42,492 nucleotides of DNA from Candidatus Tyrphobacter aquilonaris (GCA_003133745.1 PKZD01000025.1:1-42492); one strand, 5' to 3'; numbered from the stretch's first letter, positions 6,220 to 15,216 are shown. Made by a program: numbers and translations. Notes: generated by a model from the letters alone, not told the origin.

Positions 6220-8955
6220 GTGGCGACGAAAAAGAGCCGGGCGTCCCGCGCGGCGTCGCGACCGAGCGGCACCGTCACGTTCCTGTTCTCCGATATCGAG
6301 GGGAGCACGCAGCGCTGGGAGCGTGATCGCGATGCGATGACGATCGCGCTGTCGCGCCACGACGCGCTCATGCGCGACGCCATCGAGCGCCACGGCGGCT
6401 ACGTCTTCAAGACGATTGGCGACGCGTTCTGCGCCGTCTTCACCGCGGCGCCTCACGCGATCGGGGCCGCGATCGACGCGCAGCGCGCACTCGCCGCCGA
6501 AGAGTTCTCCGCCGTCGACGGGATGCGCGTGCGCATGGCAGTGCACACCGGCTCCGCGGACGAGCGGGATCACGACTACTTCGGGCCGGCCGTCAACCGC
6601 GTCGCGCGCCTGCTGGCGATCGGACACGGCGGGCAGGTCCTCGCGTCGGGCACGACCGCCGACCTTGCGAAAGACGAGCTTCCCGCGCAGAGCAACCTGC
6701 GCGATCTCGGAACGCACCAGCTCAAAGACTTGGCGCAGCCCGAACGCGTCTACCAGCTCGTCGTGCCGGACTTGCCGCAAGCGTTTCCGGCGCTACGCTC
6801 GCTCGGCTCGCAGCCGAACAATCTTCCGCGTCAGCTCACGTCGTTCGTCGGCCGCGCCGACGTGTTGCAGCAGGTCGCAGCGCTGCTGAACTCCTCGCCG
6901 CTCGTGACGCTTGTGGGAACGGGCGGCGTCGGCAAAACGCGCGCCGCGATACAGGCGGGCAGCGAGTTGCTCGAAAGCGTTGCCGACGGCGTTTGGCTCG
7001 TCGAGCTGGCGCCGATTTCCGACGCGTCGCTCGTCGGCAACGCCGTCGCCCAAGCCCTGAGCGTGCAGGTTTCACCGAAACGCCCGGTGATCGAAACGCT
7101 CGTCGATGCGCTGAAAAACAAACGCCTGCTGCTCATCCTCGACAACTGCGAGCACGTCATCGACGAAGCGCGCGCCGTCGTCACGACCGTCCTGCACGCT
7201 TGCCCCGACGTGCGCATCTTGGCGACGAGCCGCGAAGCTTTCGGCATCGCCGGCGAAAACGTCTACCGCATGCCATCGCTCGAAGACGATGCCGCCGTGG
7301 CGCTCTTCGCCGAGCGGGCACGCTCGTCGGACGAGCACTTCGCGCTCACCGAAGAAAATGCGCGCGATGTTGCGGAGATCTGCCGTCGGCTCGACGGCAT
7401 TCCCTTGGCGATCGAACTGGCGGCCGCGCGCGCAAAACTGCTCGCGCCGCGCCAGCTTGCGCAGAAACTCGACGAGCGCTTTCGCCTTCTCACCGGAGGC
7501 GACCGCAGCGCGCTGCCACGCCAGCAGACCATGCGCGCGCTCATCGATTGGAGTTACGACCTGCTCTCCGAGCAGGAACGCGCGTTTTTTCGCCGGCTCT
7601 CGGTCTTCGCGGGCAGCTTCACGCTGGAGAGCGCCGCCGCGGTGTGCGAAAGCGACGCGCTCGACGACATCGCCGTACTCGACGTCCTCGCATCGCTCGT
7701 CGACAAATCGCTCGTTTCCGCGGAACTCGGCGATGAGGCGACGCGGTATCGGCTCTTGGAATCGACGCGGCAGTACGCGCGCGAGCGGCTGCTCGAGGAG
7801 GCTGACGCGGAAGTTCGCGACGTCGCCGCGCGGCACGTTCGGTACTACGCCGAGCTCGTCGGCCGACTCGCGCATTTCGTCGATTCGTTGGACGACGAGC
7901 AGTGGCAGCAGGCGCTCGGGCCCGAGCTCGATAACATCCGCGCCGCGCTGGACTGGTCGCTGCTTCGCAGCAACGATGGCGACGCGGGGCTGCGTCTGCT
8001 CGCCCACCTGAGCTGGCCGGACCTGCTGACCTCGCCGCAGGAGGCCATTCGCTGGTTCGATGCCGCCGCGAGCGCTGCGGATGCGGACCAGGCGACGAGA
8101 GCGCGCGTGCTCCGTCACCATTCCCGCTTGCAGTGGCTCGTCGGCCGTCCGACCGCCGAGCGCGAAAAAACCGCGACGGAGGCGCTCGCCGCGGCGCGTG
8201 CGTGCGCGGACCCGGACGACATCGCGCTCGCGCTCACCACGCTGGGCAGTTGTTACCGCGACACCGGACGATTCGGCGACGCGGAGCCGCTCTTCGCCGA
8301 AGCGTACCGCGAACCGCACGCGCTGAAGGCGCCCTCCGTCAACGCGATCTTGCGCAACTGGGCGGTCACGGATCTCCAGCGGGGCGCGATCGATTCGGCA
8401 CGCCTACGCTTTACCGAAGTTGCCGCCCTCGAACGCCCGGGGAGCGAAGCGCATGCGAGCGCGCTGCTCAACCTCGGCGAGCTCGAGTTTGCCGTTGGGA
8501 ACGTCGAAGCCGCGCGCAACGCCGCGCGCGAAGCGAGCGCGATCTTCGCGCGTCTGAACTCCGCACCGCTCGCGCTTGCCGTGTGCAACCTTGCCGCGTA
8601 CGCCTTGGCCGTCGACGACGTCGCGGAGGCGCGCGAGCAGCTCCAAAGGGCGTTGCGGCTCTTACGCCAATCCGGGGCTCGCTGGATGACGACCGCGTTG
8701 GAACATCACGCCGTGCTCGCCGGGCTCGCGGGCGACCACGAGCGCGCGGCGACGCTGCTCGGCTTTACCGAAGCGCAGTACGCCGCCAACGACACGCGCC
8801 AGCGAACCGAGCAACACGGGTACGAGCGGCTCCTCGCCCTCCTCACGCACGCGTACGGCGCCGAGGAACTGTCGCGACGAATGGCGATCGGAGCGAGGCT
8901 CGACGACGAGCAGGCATTGGCGTACGCAGCGGCGATTAGCCAAGATACTCCATAG
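6220..8955 (+). CDS. class III adenylate cyclase fused to a STAND (NB-ARC-like) ATPase and TPR region
   Basis: This 911-residue multidomain signalling protein has no membrane segment. Residues 17-185 form a class III nucleotide cyclase: metal Asp25 (FSDIEGST) and Asp68 (KTIGDAF), substrate Lys64, and Asn126/Arg130 (NRVAR) for transition-state binding. The full active set suggests it makes cAMP. Residues about 205-480 form a STAND ATPase: Walker A GTGGVGKT at 233-240, Walker B LLLILDNCEH at 303-312, a TSR motif near 337 and GIPLAIEL near 393. A winged-helix segment and helical TPR-like repeats fill the rest. STAND proteins act as ligand-triggered switches, so the TPR part may sense a partner and gate cyclase output. 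The start is GTG 6220; no ATG is near and the frame is open upstream, so the start is uncertain. Similar architectures are common in actinobacteria and some soil phyla. Confidence 0.9.
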   Translation: MATKKSRASRAASRPSGTVTFLFSDIEGSTQRWERDRDAMTIALSRHDALMRDAIERHGGYVFKTIGDAFCAVFTAAPHAIGAAIDAQRALAAEEFSAVDGMRVRMAVHTGSADERDHDYFGPAVNRVARLLAIGHGGQVLASGTTADLAKDELPAQSNLRDLGTHQLKDLAQPERVYQLVVPDLPQAFPALRSLGSQPNNLPRQLTSFVGRADVLQQVAALLNSSPLVTLVGTGGVGKTRAAIQAGSELLESVADGVWLVELAPISDASLVGNAVAQALSVQVSPKRPVIETLVDALKNKRLLLILDNCEHVIDEARAVVTTVLHACPDVRILATSREAFGIAGENVYRMPSLEDDAAVALFAERARSSDEHFALTEENARDVAEICRRLDGIPLAIELAAARAKLLAPRQLAQKLDERFRLLTGGDRSALPRQQTMRALIDWSYDLLSEQERAFFRRLSVFAGSFTLESAAAVCESDALDDIAVLDVLASLVDKSLVSAELGDEATRYRLLESTRQYARERLLEEADAEVRDVAARHVRYYAELVGRLAHFVDSLDDEQWQQALGPELDNIRAALDWSLLRSNDGDAGLRLLAHLSWPDLLTSPQEAIRWFDAAASAADADQATRARVLRHHSRLQWLVGRPTAEREKTATEALAAARACADPDDIALALTTLGSCYRDTGRFGDAEPLFAEAYREPHALKAPSVNAILRNWAVTDLQRGAIDSARLRFTEVAALERPGSEAHASALLNLGELEFAVGNVEAARNAAREASAIFARLNSAPLALAVCNLAAYALAVDDVAEAREQLQRALRLLRQSGARWMTTALEHHAVLAGLAGDHERAATLLGFTEAQYAANDTRQRTEQHGYERLLALLTHAYGAEELSRRMAIGARLDDEQALAYAAAISQDTP

Positions 8956-8994
8956 CATCCCGCGGCGACCACCGCCGCAACGAGGAAGACATCT

Positions 8995-9180
8995 ATGCCG
9001 AGCGATTCACAAGCCGAAGCAGCCCGCAGCCTCGATGCGCACGGGCAAGCGATCGACGATCTGCACCGCAAGCTCAGCGCGACGCCCGGCGTCGACAAAG
9101 CGCGCCTGCAACAGGCCGTGGACAAGTACAAGACGGCCCATCAACAGTTTCGCGACGACGCGCTGGGGTGCATGAACTAA
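8995..9180 (+). CDS. small helical hypothetical protein
   Basis: This 61-residue hydrophilic protein is almost entirely predicted helix. It is rich in Ala, Gln, Asp and Lys, with heptad-like spacing in DLHRKL...DKARLQQAVDKYKTAHQQF. GAGGAAG ends seven bases before the ATG and makes the start convincing. It lies 39 bases after the cyclase-STAND gene and is probably co-transcribed with it. Its stop is four bases from the convergent peptidase gene. No family is recognised. A small helical partner or regulator of its neighbour is only a guess. Confidence 0.6.
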   Translation: MPSDSQAEAARSLDAHGQAIDDLHRKLSATPGVDKARLQQAVDKYKTAHQQFRDDALGCMN

Positions 9181-9184
9181 GGCG

Positions 9185-10636
9185 CTACGGCGCTCCTCGC
9201 AGCAGCGCTTCCATCGCCACGCCGTCGGGAACGCCCAGCCCGGTGCGCGGATTCCATCCGGCGCCGGATCGCGCGTAGAGCAGCGGCGCAAACGCGCCGA
9301 TCGCGACGCCGAGCCGCTGATCGATCCGCGCCGCCAGCGCCGCATAGACCGGCGCGACGGCGCTTGTGCCGCCCATCGCCAACTCGACGCCGTCCATGAT
9401 CACGTAATACCCGGGATCTTCTTGCGCGGCAACGTCGGGAACGCCGCGTCCGGGCGGCACGCCGTTCTGCGCTGACAATGCTTTGGCGGCGTCCTGCCAC
9501 GCCGGGATCTCGACGTGCGCGCTGAATCCGCCCCCCGTGTTCTCCCACGGCTGCTCGTCGCCGCCGCCGCTCGGGATCACCGTGGCTCCGCATCCGATCG
9601 CGAACGCACCGGACGCCGGCGCCAGTACGTGAGGCTTGCCCTCGCGATCGAGCTCCGCCCCGTTGTCTCCCGACGAGCAAAAGACGCTGACACCGGCGAG
9701 CGCCGCAACGGTTCCCAACTCGTCGAGAACGTCCAGCGCGGCCGGCGTCCAGAGTTGCTCCGGATATCCGTAGCTGATCGAGAGCACCGAGGGCGCGTAC
9801 GTCTCGTCGAAGAGCGCCTCCCTGACCGCATCGAGAAATCCGCGCTCGTCGTCAGGCGCTTCGTAGACGACGATTCGCGCGCCCGGTGCGAGCGAGCTGA
9901 TGAGCTGCACGTCCAGCGCGGCTTCGAGGTCTTTCGTCGTGGCGATCTCGTGCGCGACGGCCGCATTGTCGACGCGTTTGACGATCGGAGGTGCGGGCGC
10001 GAGCCCTTGCGCGCTCATGCACCGATCGAAATCGCTCTGGTTGAAGACGCCGCGCAACTGCACGACGCCGATGGTTTCGCCCGTACCGTCGGCGTCGGGG
10101 AACCGGTAGCGCGACGCCACGTCGGCGGCGCGCAGGGGCGTCGCGTGGCGCTGCAGCGCTCCCAACTTTCGCGAGCGAGGCCACTGATGCAAACCAAAGA
10201 CGCCGCGAACGAGCGCCGCGACGTGCGCGGGGACGTGCAACGCTTGCGAGCGATGGCGAAACCGCCGCCCGCTCTCGTCTGCGAATATCCCGACGGTTGC
10301 GCCGAAGGCCTCGATGAGCCGATCGATCGGACCGCTGATGACGACCGATCTCCAGTGCGACTCGACGACCTCGATGCCGAACCCCTTGCAGTACGCACGC
10401 AGCACCTCCACGTCCGCCGGGTCCGCGCCCGTCTGCCGTGCGAGCGTTTTCCGATCGGCGTAGGTTCGCTGCAGCGGCGGCGTCGCGGCGAGGGTTCGAG
10501 CGCGCTCGTCATCCAGCTCGCCGCCGCTCATCGGCCGCAGCCATGCGGTCAAGAGAACGTCGCCTCTCGCCGTCAACTCGCCGACGTGGCGGCTTCCCGG
10601 CCATATCGTGCGCCGCGTTCCGGGAATGGGAATCAT
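9185..10636 (-). CDS. S53 family serine-carboxyl peptidase (sedolisin/kumamolisin-like)
   Basis: This 483-residue protein has an N-terminal pro-domain (residues about 1-165) and a catalytic domain. Active-site residues are visible: Glu238 and Asp242 (DLEAALDV), oxyanion Asp324 (SSGDNG) and nucleophile Ser425 (GGTSAVAP). The start was set at ATG 10636 because MIPIPGTRR begins the usual pro-domain and the longer frame would run through the divergent gene at 10725. There is no signal peptide, as in several kumamolisins. Near the C-terminus the Ca-site region keeps TGxGxPDG but the usual D-I-T-x-G is replaced by ARSGAG, so one calcium ligand may be missing. Known members are acid-active endopeptidases that self-process. 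An acidic habitat would fit but is inference. Confidence 0.88.
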   Translation of the reverse strand: MIPIPGTRRTIWPGSRHVGELTARGDVLLTAWLRPMSGGELDDERARTLAATPPLQRTYADRKTLARQTGADPADVEVLRAYCKGFGIEVVESHWRSVVISGPIDRLIEAFGATVGIFADESGRRFRHRSQALHVPAHVAALVRGVFGLHQWPRSRKLGALQRHATPLRAADVASRYRFPDADGTGETIGVVQLRGVFNQSDFDRCMSAQGLAPAPPIVKRVDNAAVAHEIATTKDLEAALDVQLISSLAPGARIVVYEAPDDERGFLDAVREALFDETYAPSVLSISYGYPEQLWTPAALDVLDELGTVAALAGVSVFCSSGDNGAELDREGKPHVLAPASGAFAIGCGATVIPSGGGDEQPWENTGGGFSAHVEIPAWQDAAKALSAQNGVPPGRGVPDVAAQEDPGYYVIMDGVELAMGGTSAVAPVYAALAARIDQRLGVAIGAFAPLLYARSGAGWNPRTGLGVPDGVAMEALLRGAP

Positions 10637-10724
10637 GAACCGCCAGGTGCGCCGGTCCACGCAGCCGGCCCTCTTCCATGTCTCCGCGTAAACGGTAACC
10701 CGCGGCCGTAGCACGAAGCCCGCG

Positions 10725-11240
10725 ATGGTGAACGGCGTTACCGAATGGCTGATCGCGATCGGAACGATGGGGACGTTCGTCGTCATCGGCGCGAGCGCGT
10801 GGGCGGCGCTCGTCCAACTGCGCCACGTCCGCGCCGGCAATCAGCTCGAAGCCATTCTCGCGCTCGAAGAGCACTTCCGCGATCCCGGCCTGCAAGCCGC
10901 GCTCCTGTTCGCGCAGCGCGATCTTGCGGCACGGTTGGAAGACCCGGCGTATCGCGACGAGCTGGCCGGGCGCGGCTACATCGACCCTGCGGCGCACCCC
11001 GAGCTCTTGGTCTGCAACTGGCTGAACAAGATCGGGCTCCTCCTCAAGCGACGCGTCGTCAGCGAAGAGCTCTTCATGGATCTCTACGCGCGGCTGATCG
11101 TCCACTATTGGAAGGTTCTGGAACCCGCGGTCGCGCTGATGCGCCGCCGGCGCGCCGACGCCGAGTACGGGGGATTCGAATATCTGACCGGCCGCGCCGA
11201 GGATTGGCTGCGAACGCACGAAGGCGAAGCGCCGCAATGA
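10725..11240 (+). CDS. membrane-anchored hypothetical protein (DUF4760-like)
   Basis: This 171-residue protein has one N-terminal membrane helix (TEWLIAIGTMGTFVVIGASAWAAL split over residues 6-30) and a cytosolic helical domain rich in Leu, Glu and Arg. It contains VCNWLNKIGLLLKRRVV and a W-containing C-terminal helix. This layout, an anchor followed by a helical F-F/L-N-x-x-x-x-x-G-type domain, resembles DUF4760-like proteins. No catalytic residues are apparent. Its stop overlaps the ATG of the next gene (ATGA), which suggests translational coupling with that membrane protein. It is divergent from the S53 peptidase, with 88 bases between the two starts. Confidence 0.6.
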   Translation: MVNGVTEWLIAIGTMGTFVVIGASAWAALVQLRHVRAGNQLEAILALEEHFRDPGLQAALLFAQRDLAARLEDPAYRDELAGRGYIDPAAHPELLVCNWLNKIGLLLKRRVVSEELFMDLYARLIVHYWKVLEPAVALMRRRRADAEYGGFEYLTGRAEDWLRTHEGEAPQ

Positions 11241-11983
11241 AACACTCTCTCGGGCGTTACCTCTACGGCGTGGCGGCGATTGCTTCCGGTATCTGTACCT
11301 TGGTGTGGCATGACGTGAGCACGCTTGGAAGCGTTCCTCACCGCGAGATTCTCGTGTACGTCGTGGCCGCCGTCGAAATTCTTGGGGGCGTAGCCGTTGC
11401 GTGGCCGAGAACGCCCCGAGCCGGCGCCGTCGCCCTCGGTGCACTCTACTTCATCTTCGCCATGTTGGGCGTACCGCTCATCATTGCGCATCCGCTCGTC
11501 TACAACGGCTTTGGAAACTTCTTCGAACAATTCTCATTCGTCGCGGGGGCCATGATCCTGTATGCGTGTTCGGGTCCACTCGCCCCGGCTCGAACGGCAC
11601 GATTGGCTCAGATCGGGTACTACTCGTTCGGTATTTGCGTTGTCTCGTTCGCACTGGAACAGCTTTTCTATCTCTCTGCAACAGCAAGTCTCGTTCCGAA
11701 ATGGATTCCGCCTGGACAAATGTTCTGGGCGATCGCGACGACCACCGCGTTTGCTCTTGCCGCGATCGCTCTGCTCACGGGGTTCATGGCCCGGCTCGCG
11801 GCTCGATTGACCACGGCGATGATCGTGGGTTTCGGGTTGCTCGTATGGTTGCCGGCGCTCTTTGCCGGTCCTCATAGTTATCCGAACTGGAGCGAAAGCG
11901 TGGAGACGCTCGGGATCGCCGCGACAGCGTGGATTGTCGCGGACTTTCTCGGCCACCGTCGCTCGGCGGACGTTAAGACATGA
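11237..11983 (+). CDS. polytopic membrane protein, DoxX-like size and topology
   Basis: Starting at ATG 11237, which shares ATGA with the upstream stop, this encodes 248 residues. There are about seven hydrophobic segments: YGVAAIASGICTLVW, EILVYVVAAVEILGG, VALGALYFIFAMLGV, AGAMILYACS, YSFGICVVSFAL, AIATTTAFALAAIALL and MIVGFGLLVWLPALF. A conserved-looking GPHSYPNW precedes the last helix. The arrangement resembles DoxX/DUF-type small membrane proteins, but no diagnostic motif is certain. The longer reading frame in this phase, from 10745, is a shadow of the upstream gene and was discarded. The function is unknown; coupling to the anchored protein suggests a two-component membrane complex. 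Confidence 0.65.
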   Translation: MKHSLGRYLYGVAAIASGICTLVWHDVSTLGSVPHREILVYVVAAVEILGGVAVAWPRTPRAGAVALGALYFIFAMLGVPLIIAHPLVYNGFGNFFEQFSFVAGAMILYACSGPLAPARTARLAQIGYYSFGICVVSFALEQLFYLSATASLVPKWIPPGQMFWAIATTTAFALAAIALLTGFMARLAARLTTAMIVGFGLLVWLPALFAGPHSYPNWSESVETLGIAATAWIVADFLGHRRSADVKT

Positions 11984-12551
11984 GCATGCTGGAACTGGCC
12001 GCGCTCTGGGATAAGACATCGTAACGCAGCTTGCCCGTGGCAGCGACTCGTACGCCTAGAGTTGGAACGTGCGGATGGAGTTTTCGGTCGTGCATCAAAT
12101 GCCGAACGTCAACGTCGTGCAGCAACATGGCGGCATCGGATATGAGCCGGCGATGACACCGCCACCACAGCGTTTCCGAGCACATGATTACAGTTCGCGC
12201 ATCGGTCGCGCGTGCCAGCAGTTCGTCCAAGGCAAGCGCGAACTCGTCCGACTCCATGTAATCGGCGTACGCGCGGAAAGCCGGATGACGCAGCGCAACG
12301 TTGCTGCTCTCGGGATTGCGTTTGCGGAACCCGCCTAGAGCGGGCTGCCAAGAATAGACGCTGCCGCTGAGCTGCGGAACCCACCGTTCCATTTCTTCTC
12401 GCCAGAACTGGGGGTGGCGTCGACTCTTCGGTATTGTCCGCACGTCGACGAGCCGTTTAATCTCAGCGTTGCGAATCAGTCCGGCAAGTTCGTCGGCAGT
12501 GGCAGTCCCGTGTCCAAGAGTAATCAGTGGGCTGTTGCATTTTGATGTCAC
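11973..12551 (-). CDS. DUF488 domain protein
   Basis: This 192-residue protein has the DUF488 hallmarks: an N-terminal TLGHGT strand-turn, DVRTIPKSRRHPQF near residue 36, a W/F-rich middle, and MCSETLWWRCHRRLI with a conserved Cys and His near residues 123-136, followed by HLMHD. The fold and conserved Cys/Arg suggest a small nucleic-acid or phosphoester-related enzyme, but the family function is not established. The start is GTG 12551. It overlaps the convergent membrane-protein gene by 11 bases and follows the 83-residue gene by 34 bases on the same strand, so it may be the last gene of the long operon beginning at 25,635. Confidence 0.85.
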   Translation of the reverse strand: MTSKCNSPLITLGHGTATADELAGLIRNAEIKRLVDVRTIPKSRRHPQFWREEMERWVPQLSGSVYSWQPALGGFRKRNPESSNVALRHPAFRAYADYMESDEFALALDELLARATDARTVIMCSETLWWRCHRRLISDAAMLLHDVDVRHLMHDRKLHPHVPTLGVRVAATGKLRYDVLSQSAASSSMLMS

Positions 12552-12585
12552 TCTAAGAACGGCGTGCCGTTTGGGGCCGCACTCG

Positions 12586-12837
12586 CTACGGACGCCGTCG
12601 CTTCGAAAGATCGGACGCTACGTCCCGGTACAGCGTACGGGTAGCTTGAGCCAATATTTCGAGGACGCGGAACAGGCCGTCGCCTGAGATCGTAATAGCT
12701 TGCCATTCGACGGCCGCATGGCGATGGACGAGAGCATATGTATCGCTACCGACATCAAAGATCGCGAACTCATTCGATTCCGCGATCAGTTTAGCATGAT
12801 CGAGGGCTTGGGCATCTATGGCGGTTACAAGCTTCAT
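12586..12837 (-). CDS. small conserved-looking hypothetical protein
   Basis: This 83-residue soluble protein begins MKLVTAIDAQ and has alternating strand/helix character (FAIFDVGSDTYALVH, then AITISGDGLFRVLEILAQ). GGGAG sits eight bases upstream of the ATG, so the start is well supported. It lies 28 bases after the cytochrome b-Moco fusion and 34 bases before the DUF488 gene on the same strand. It is therefore probably part of the same transcript. No family or motif is recognised. Confidence 0.55.
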   Translation of the reverse strand: MKLVTAIDAQALDHAKLIAESNEFAIFDVGSDTYALVHRHAAVEWQAITISGDGLFRVLEILAQATRTLYRDVASDLSKRRRP

Positions 12838-12865
12838 TTGGCGTCTCCCAGGATACCGCGTCTAG

Positions 12866-14545
12866 CTAGATATATGGCAGCAAGTCGAAGTATTCTTCAT
12901 CTTCTTTTGCCCCGCCCTGACCGTCACCTAGGGCCTTCTCGGTCTCGACGAAGCGAATCTCGCGAATCCATTTGACCATCTTGAAGCCGAGCTGATTTTC
13001 GACGCGCAAACGCACCGGCGCACCATGCACCCGCGGAAGCGGCATGCCGTTCATCTCGTAGGCGAGAAGACACTCGGGCTTGACGAGGTCTTCGACCCGT
13101 TGCGTATCGTAGTAGGCTCCGCCGAAGGTCCCTTCGCCGAATGAGATGAACTCGACGACGCTCGCGCCCGGTAGCGGTTTCACCAATCCGATAACGCGCA
13201 CCATCGAGATGCCGCCCCATTGTGCGATTCCACTCCACCCTTGAATGCAGTGATGCAACGACACGTGCTCGTCGCGCGGGAGAGCCCGAAGCTCGTCCAG
13301 ACTCAAGTCAACCGGATTCTCGACGCGACCGCTAACCCGCAAGCGATAACCGTGGAAGTCCTCCGCCGCGAGGCGCTTCCATTCGTCGGAATCCGGCATC
13401 TTGCCGTTCGCCCAAAAGTACGGCGAGATGTCCTTTCGCGTGTAGCGCTCCCTCGGATTCAATCGAGTGGAGGCTCTCATGATACGCTCAAGCGGGAGGA
13501 TCAACATCTCGTGGAAGCGTTGAATCGCACGCGGCGACCTCCATGCGACAACATGCGCGGCGATCCACGAGCCCACGACGAGCGCAAGACCGATGCAGCC
13601 GATGATCAGTCCTAGCGGCCGCGTGTCGTCGGTGCCCATGACAATGTGGTTGAAGTTGCGCTGCGCCCCGGTTAAGAACACGAGGCTGACGTGCATGATG
13701 ACGAATGCAACATATCCGCACAGCAGCATGAAGTGGATTGAGCGGGCGCCCTGGCGCCCACTGAAGATGCGCGGATACCAGGGGAAGGCGTTATCGACTG
13801 CGGGCGACATCGCAATTCCCGTCAAGATGGAGAGTGGCGCCATGATGAAAACGACGGCGAAGTACGCGAGCTGCTGCAGCGCGTTGTACGCATAGAAGCC
13901 ATTCGGCTCAGCCGGAAAGTGAAAGGTCACGTAGTGCACGAAAGTTTCCCATGCGTACGGGACGATCGCCCACGACGTTGGAACCAGGCGCGGCCATTGC
14001 CCGCTAGCGAACAGCATGCCGACGTAGATAATGCCGACGAAAATAAAGCCATAGTCCGTGATGAAATGCCACGACCGGCTCATTCCGATCGTGTGTCGAT
14101 ATCCGGGCAAGGCGATCAGCGGCGAGATGTAACGCGCGTCGTCGTTCGCCGTCCAGATGCGATCCTTCGGGACCTCCAGCGGCGTCAGTCGCAGCCACTC
14201 CGTTCCCGGCGTGCAGCCGTTGTTCCAGTAGAGCCGCGGGTGATCCATAACGATTGATAAACCACTGCGGATCAGGAGAAAGATGAACAGCAGATTCGCA
14301 AAGTGGGTCCAGCGAATCCATACCGGAAAGCCGCGCGGCGCGCCGTTGGGTGCGCCGATGGTGATGCCGGCGACCGGCACCGATGCGGAGTGGATTCCGA
14401 GTACGAGTACCTGCAGCCAGGCGAGCAGGATCGGCACGATGACGATCATCACGAGCAAGATGATGTAGCGCCCCGACAGGATCACGACCATGCGACGATC
14501 GTCCGGCAGGTGAACCTTCCGATGCGCCTCGTCAAACGAAGGCAC
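12866..14545 (-). CDS. cytochrome b561-type membrane domain fused to a sulfite oxidase-fold molybdopterin domain
   Basis: This 559-residue fusion has six predicted membrane helices in residues 20-330 with several helix-borne His residues (WTHFANLL, HFMLLCGY, VIMHVSLV) suited to b-type haem. The C-terminal domain (about 370-559) is of the YedY/sulfite-oxidase type, with LHHCIQGWSG supplying the Mo-ligand Cys433 and EMNGMPLPRVHGAPVR downstream. No Tat signal is present. The GTG start at 14545 was chosen because GGGAG lies six bases upstream and it overlaps the preceding stop by one base (TAGTG); the longer frame only shadows the cyclase gene. Basic residues flank helix 1 and follow helix 6, so both ends, and the Mo domain, should be cytoplasmic. 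The likely role is electron transfer between a substrate and quinone; the substrate is unknown. Confidence 0.85.
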   Translation of the reverse strand: MPSFDEAHRKVHLPDDRRMVVILSGRYIILLVMIVIVPILLAWLQVLVLGIHSASVPVAGITIGAPNGAPRGFPVWIRWTHFANLLFIFLLIRSGLSIVMDHPRLYWNNGCTPGTEWLRLTPLEVPKDRIWTANDDARYISPLIALPGYRHTIGMSRSWHFITDYGFIFVGIIYVGMLFASGQWPRLVPTSWAIVPYAWETFVHYVTFHFPAEPNGFYAYNALQQLAYFAVVFIMAPLSILTGIAMSPAVDNAFPWYPRIFSGRQGARSIHFMLLCGYVAFVIMHVSLVFLTGAQRNFNHIVMGTDDTRPLGLIIGCIGLALVVGSWIAAHVVAWRSPRAIQRFHEMLILPLERIMRASTRLNPRERYTRKDISPYFWANGKMPDSDEWKRLAAEDFHGYRLRVSGRVENPVDLSLDELRALPRDEHVSLHHCIQGWSGIAQWGGISMVRVIGLVKPLPGASVVEFISFGEGTFGGAYYDTQRVEDLVKPECLLAYEMNGMPLPRVHGAPVRLRVENQLGFKMVKWIREIRFVETEKALGDGQGGAKEDEEYFDLLPYI

Positions 14546-15216
14546 TAGAACTCCCAGAGCATGGCACGAGCCCATGCCCCGCTCGCACCCCGTAATCTCA
14601 CCGGCGCGGCTACGAAGAGCCGCTTCTTCCCGTCCATGACTTCGTCGGGGAAGTACAACTCCTCGACGATGACCTTGCCGTTGCCGAGCATTGCTTTGTG
14701 CGCCGGCCCCGATTTGCTTGGATCCTTGTAGCCACCGAGGCTCACGGCGTCGATGCCCACGCCTTTGATGCCGCGGTCGACTAAATACTGTGCTGCCTCG
14801 CCGCCGAGATATACGTACTCCGTGAGGAACTCTTTCGTGTTCGCGCGCTTGTGCCCCCAACCGGTATTAAGAAGAACGAAGTCTCCCTCGGCGATACACT
14901 CGGCAAAGCGCTCGACCTCTGCGCGCACGATCGCGGAGCCGGGCTTCTTCCCGCGCAGATCGAGAATCGTTGCCGGACCGACATAGGTGTCGAGCGGTAT
15001 CCGATCGATCGTCTCGCCGTCCTCGAAGAAATGATACGGTGCGTCGCAATGCGTGCCTGTGTGCGTGCTCATCTCGACAATCTCTTTGTTCACACCTTGC
15101 ACTGCCAGCATATAGAATAGCTGAATCTGCGCGGGGCGCGGATTCTCGTCGGGGTACTGCGGGCAGTTCGTGAAAACCGGTTGGCTTAGGTCGTGAATTC
15201 GCGCCGGCAGATTCAT
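14545..15216 (-). CDS. cyclase family protein (kynurenine formamidase-like metal hydrolase)
   Basis: This 223-residue protein carries the cyclase-family motif H-x-G-T-H-x-D-x-P-x-H: His52, His56, Asp58 and His62 in STHTGTHCDAPYHF. These residues bind the divalent metal in kynurenine formamidase and related enzymes. A later segment, GVGIDAVSLGG, is also typical. The start ATG at 15216 has AGGAG six bases upstream and shares ATGA with the previous gene. Members hydrolyse formylkynurenine, lactams, lactones or isatin. In this carbohydrate-like operon a lactone or other cyclic ester is at least as plausible as formylkynurenine, although a kynA-kynU pair does occur at the other end of the window. 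Confidence 0.85.
   Translation of the reverse strand: MNLPARIHDLSQPVFTNCPQYPDENPRPAQIQLFYMLAVQGVNKEIVEMSTHTGTHCDAPYHFFEDGETIDRIPLDTYVGPATILDLRGKKPGSAIVRAEVERFAECIAEGDFVLLNTGWGHKRANTKEFLTEYVYLGGEAAQYLVDRGIKGVGIDAVSLGGYKDPSKSGPAHKAMLGNGKVIVEELYFPDEVMDGKKRLFVAAPVRLRGASGAWARAMLWEF

Noticed and set aside
7072-8319. 415-codon minus-strand ORF, and a 268-codon plus frame at 8133-8939
   Set aside because: Both lie within the cyclase-STAND gene in other frames and are Arg-rich, as GC-rich shadows are.
9515-10711. 398-codon plus-strand ORF
   Set aside because: It is antisense to the S53 peptidase, whose catalytic residues are all in place.
14546-14860. Long N-terminal extension of the cytochrome b-Moco fusion
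   Set aside because: It overlaps the cyclase gene in another frame, is Arg-rich, and the GTG at 14545 has a good ribosome-binding site.
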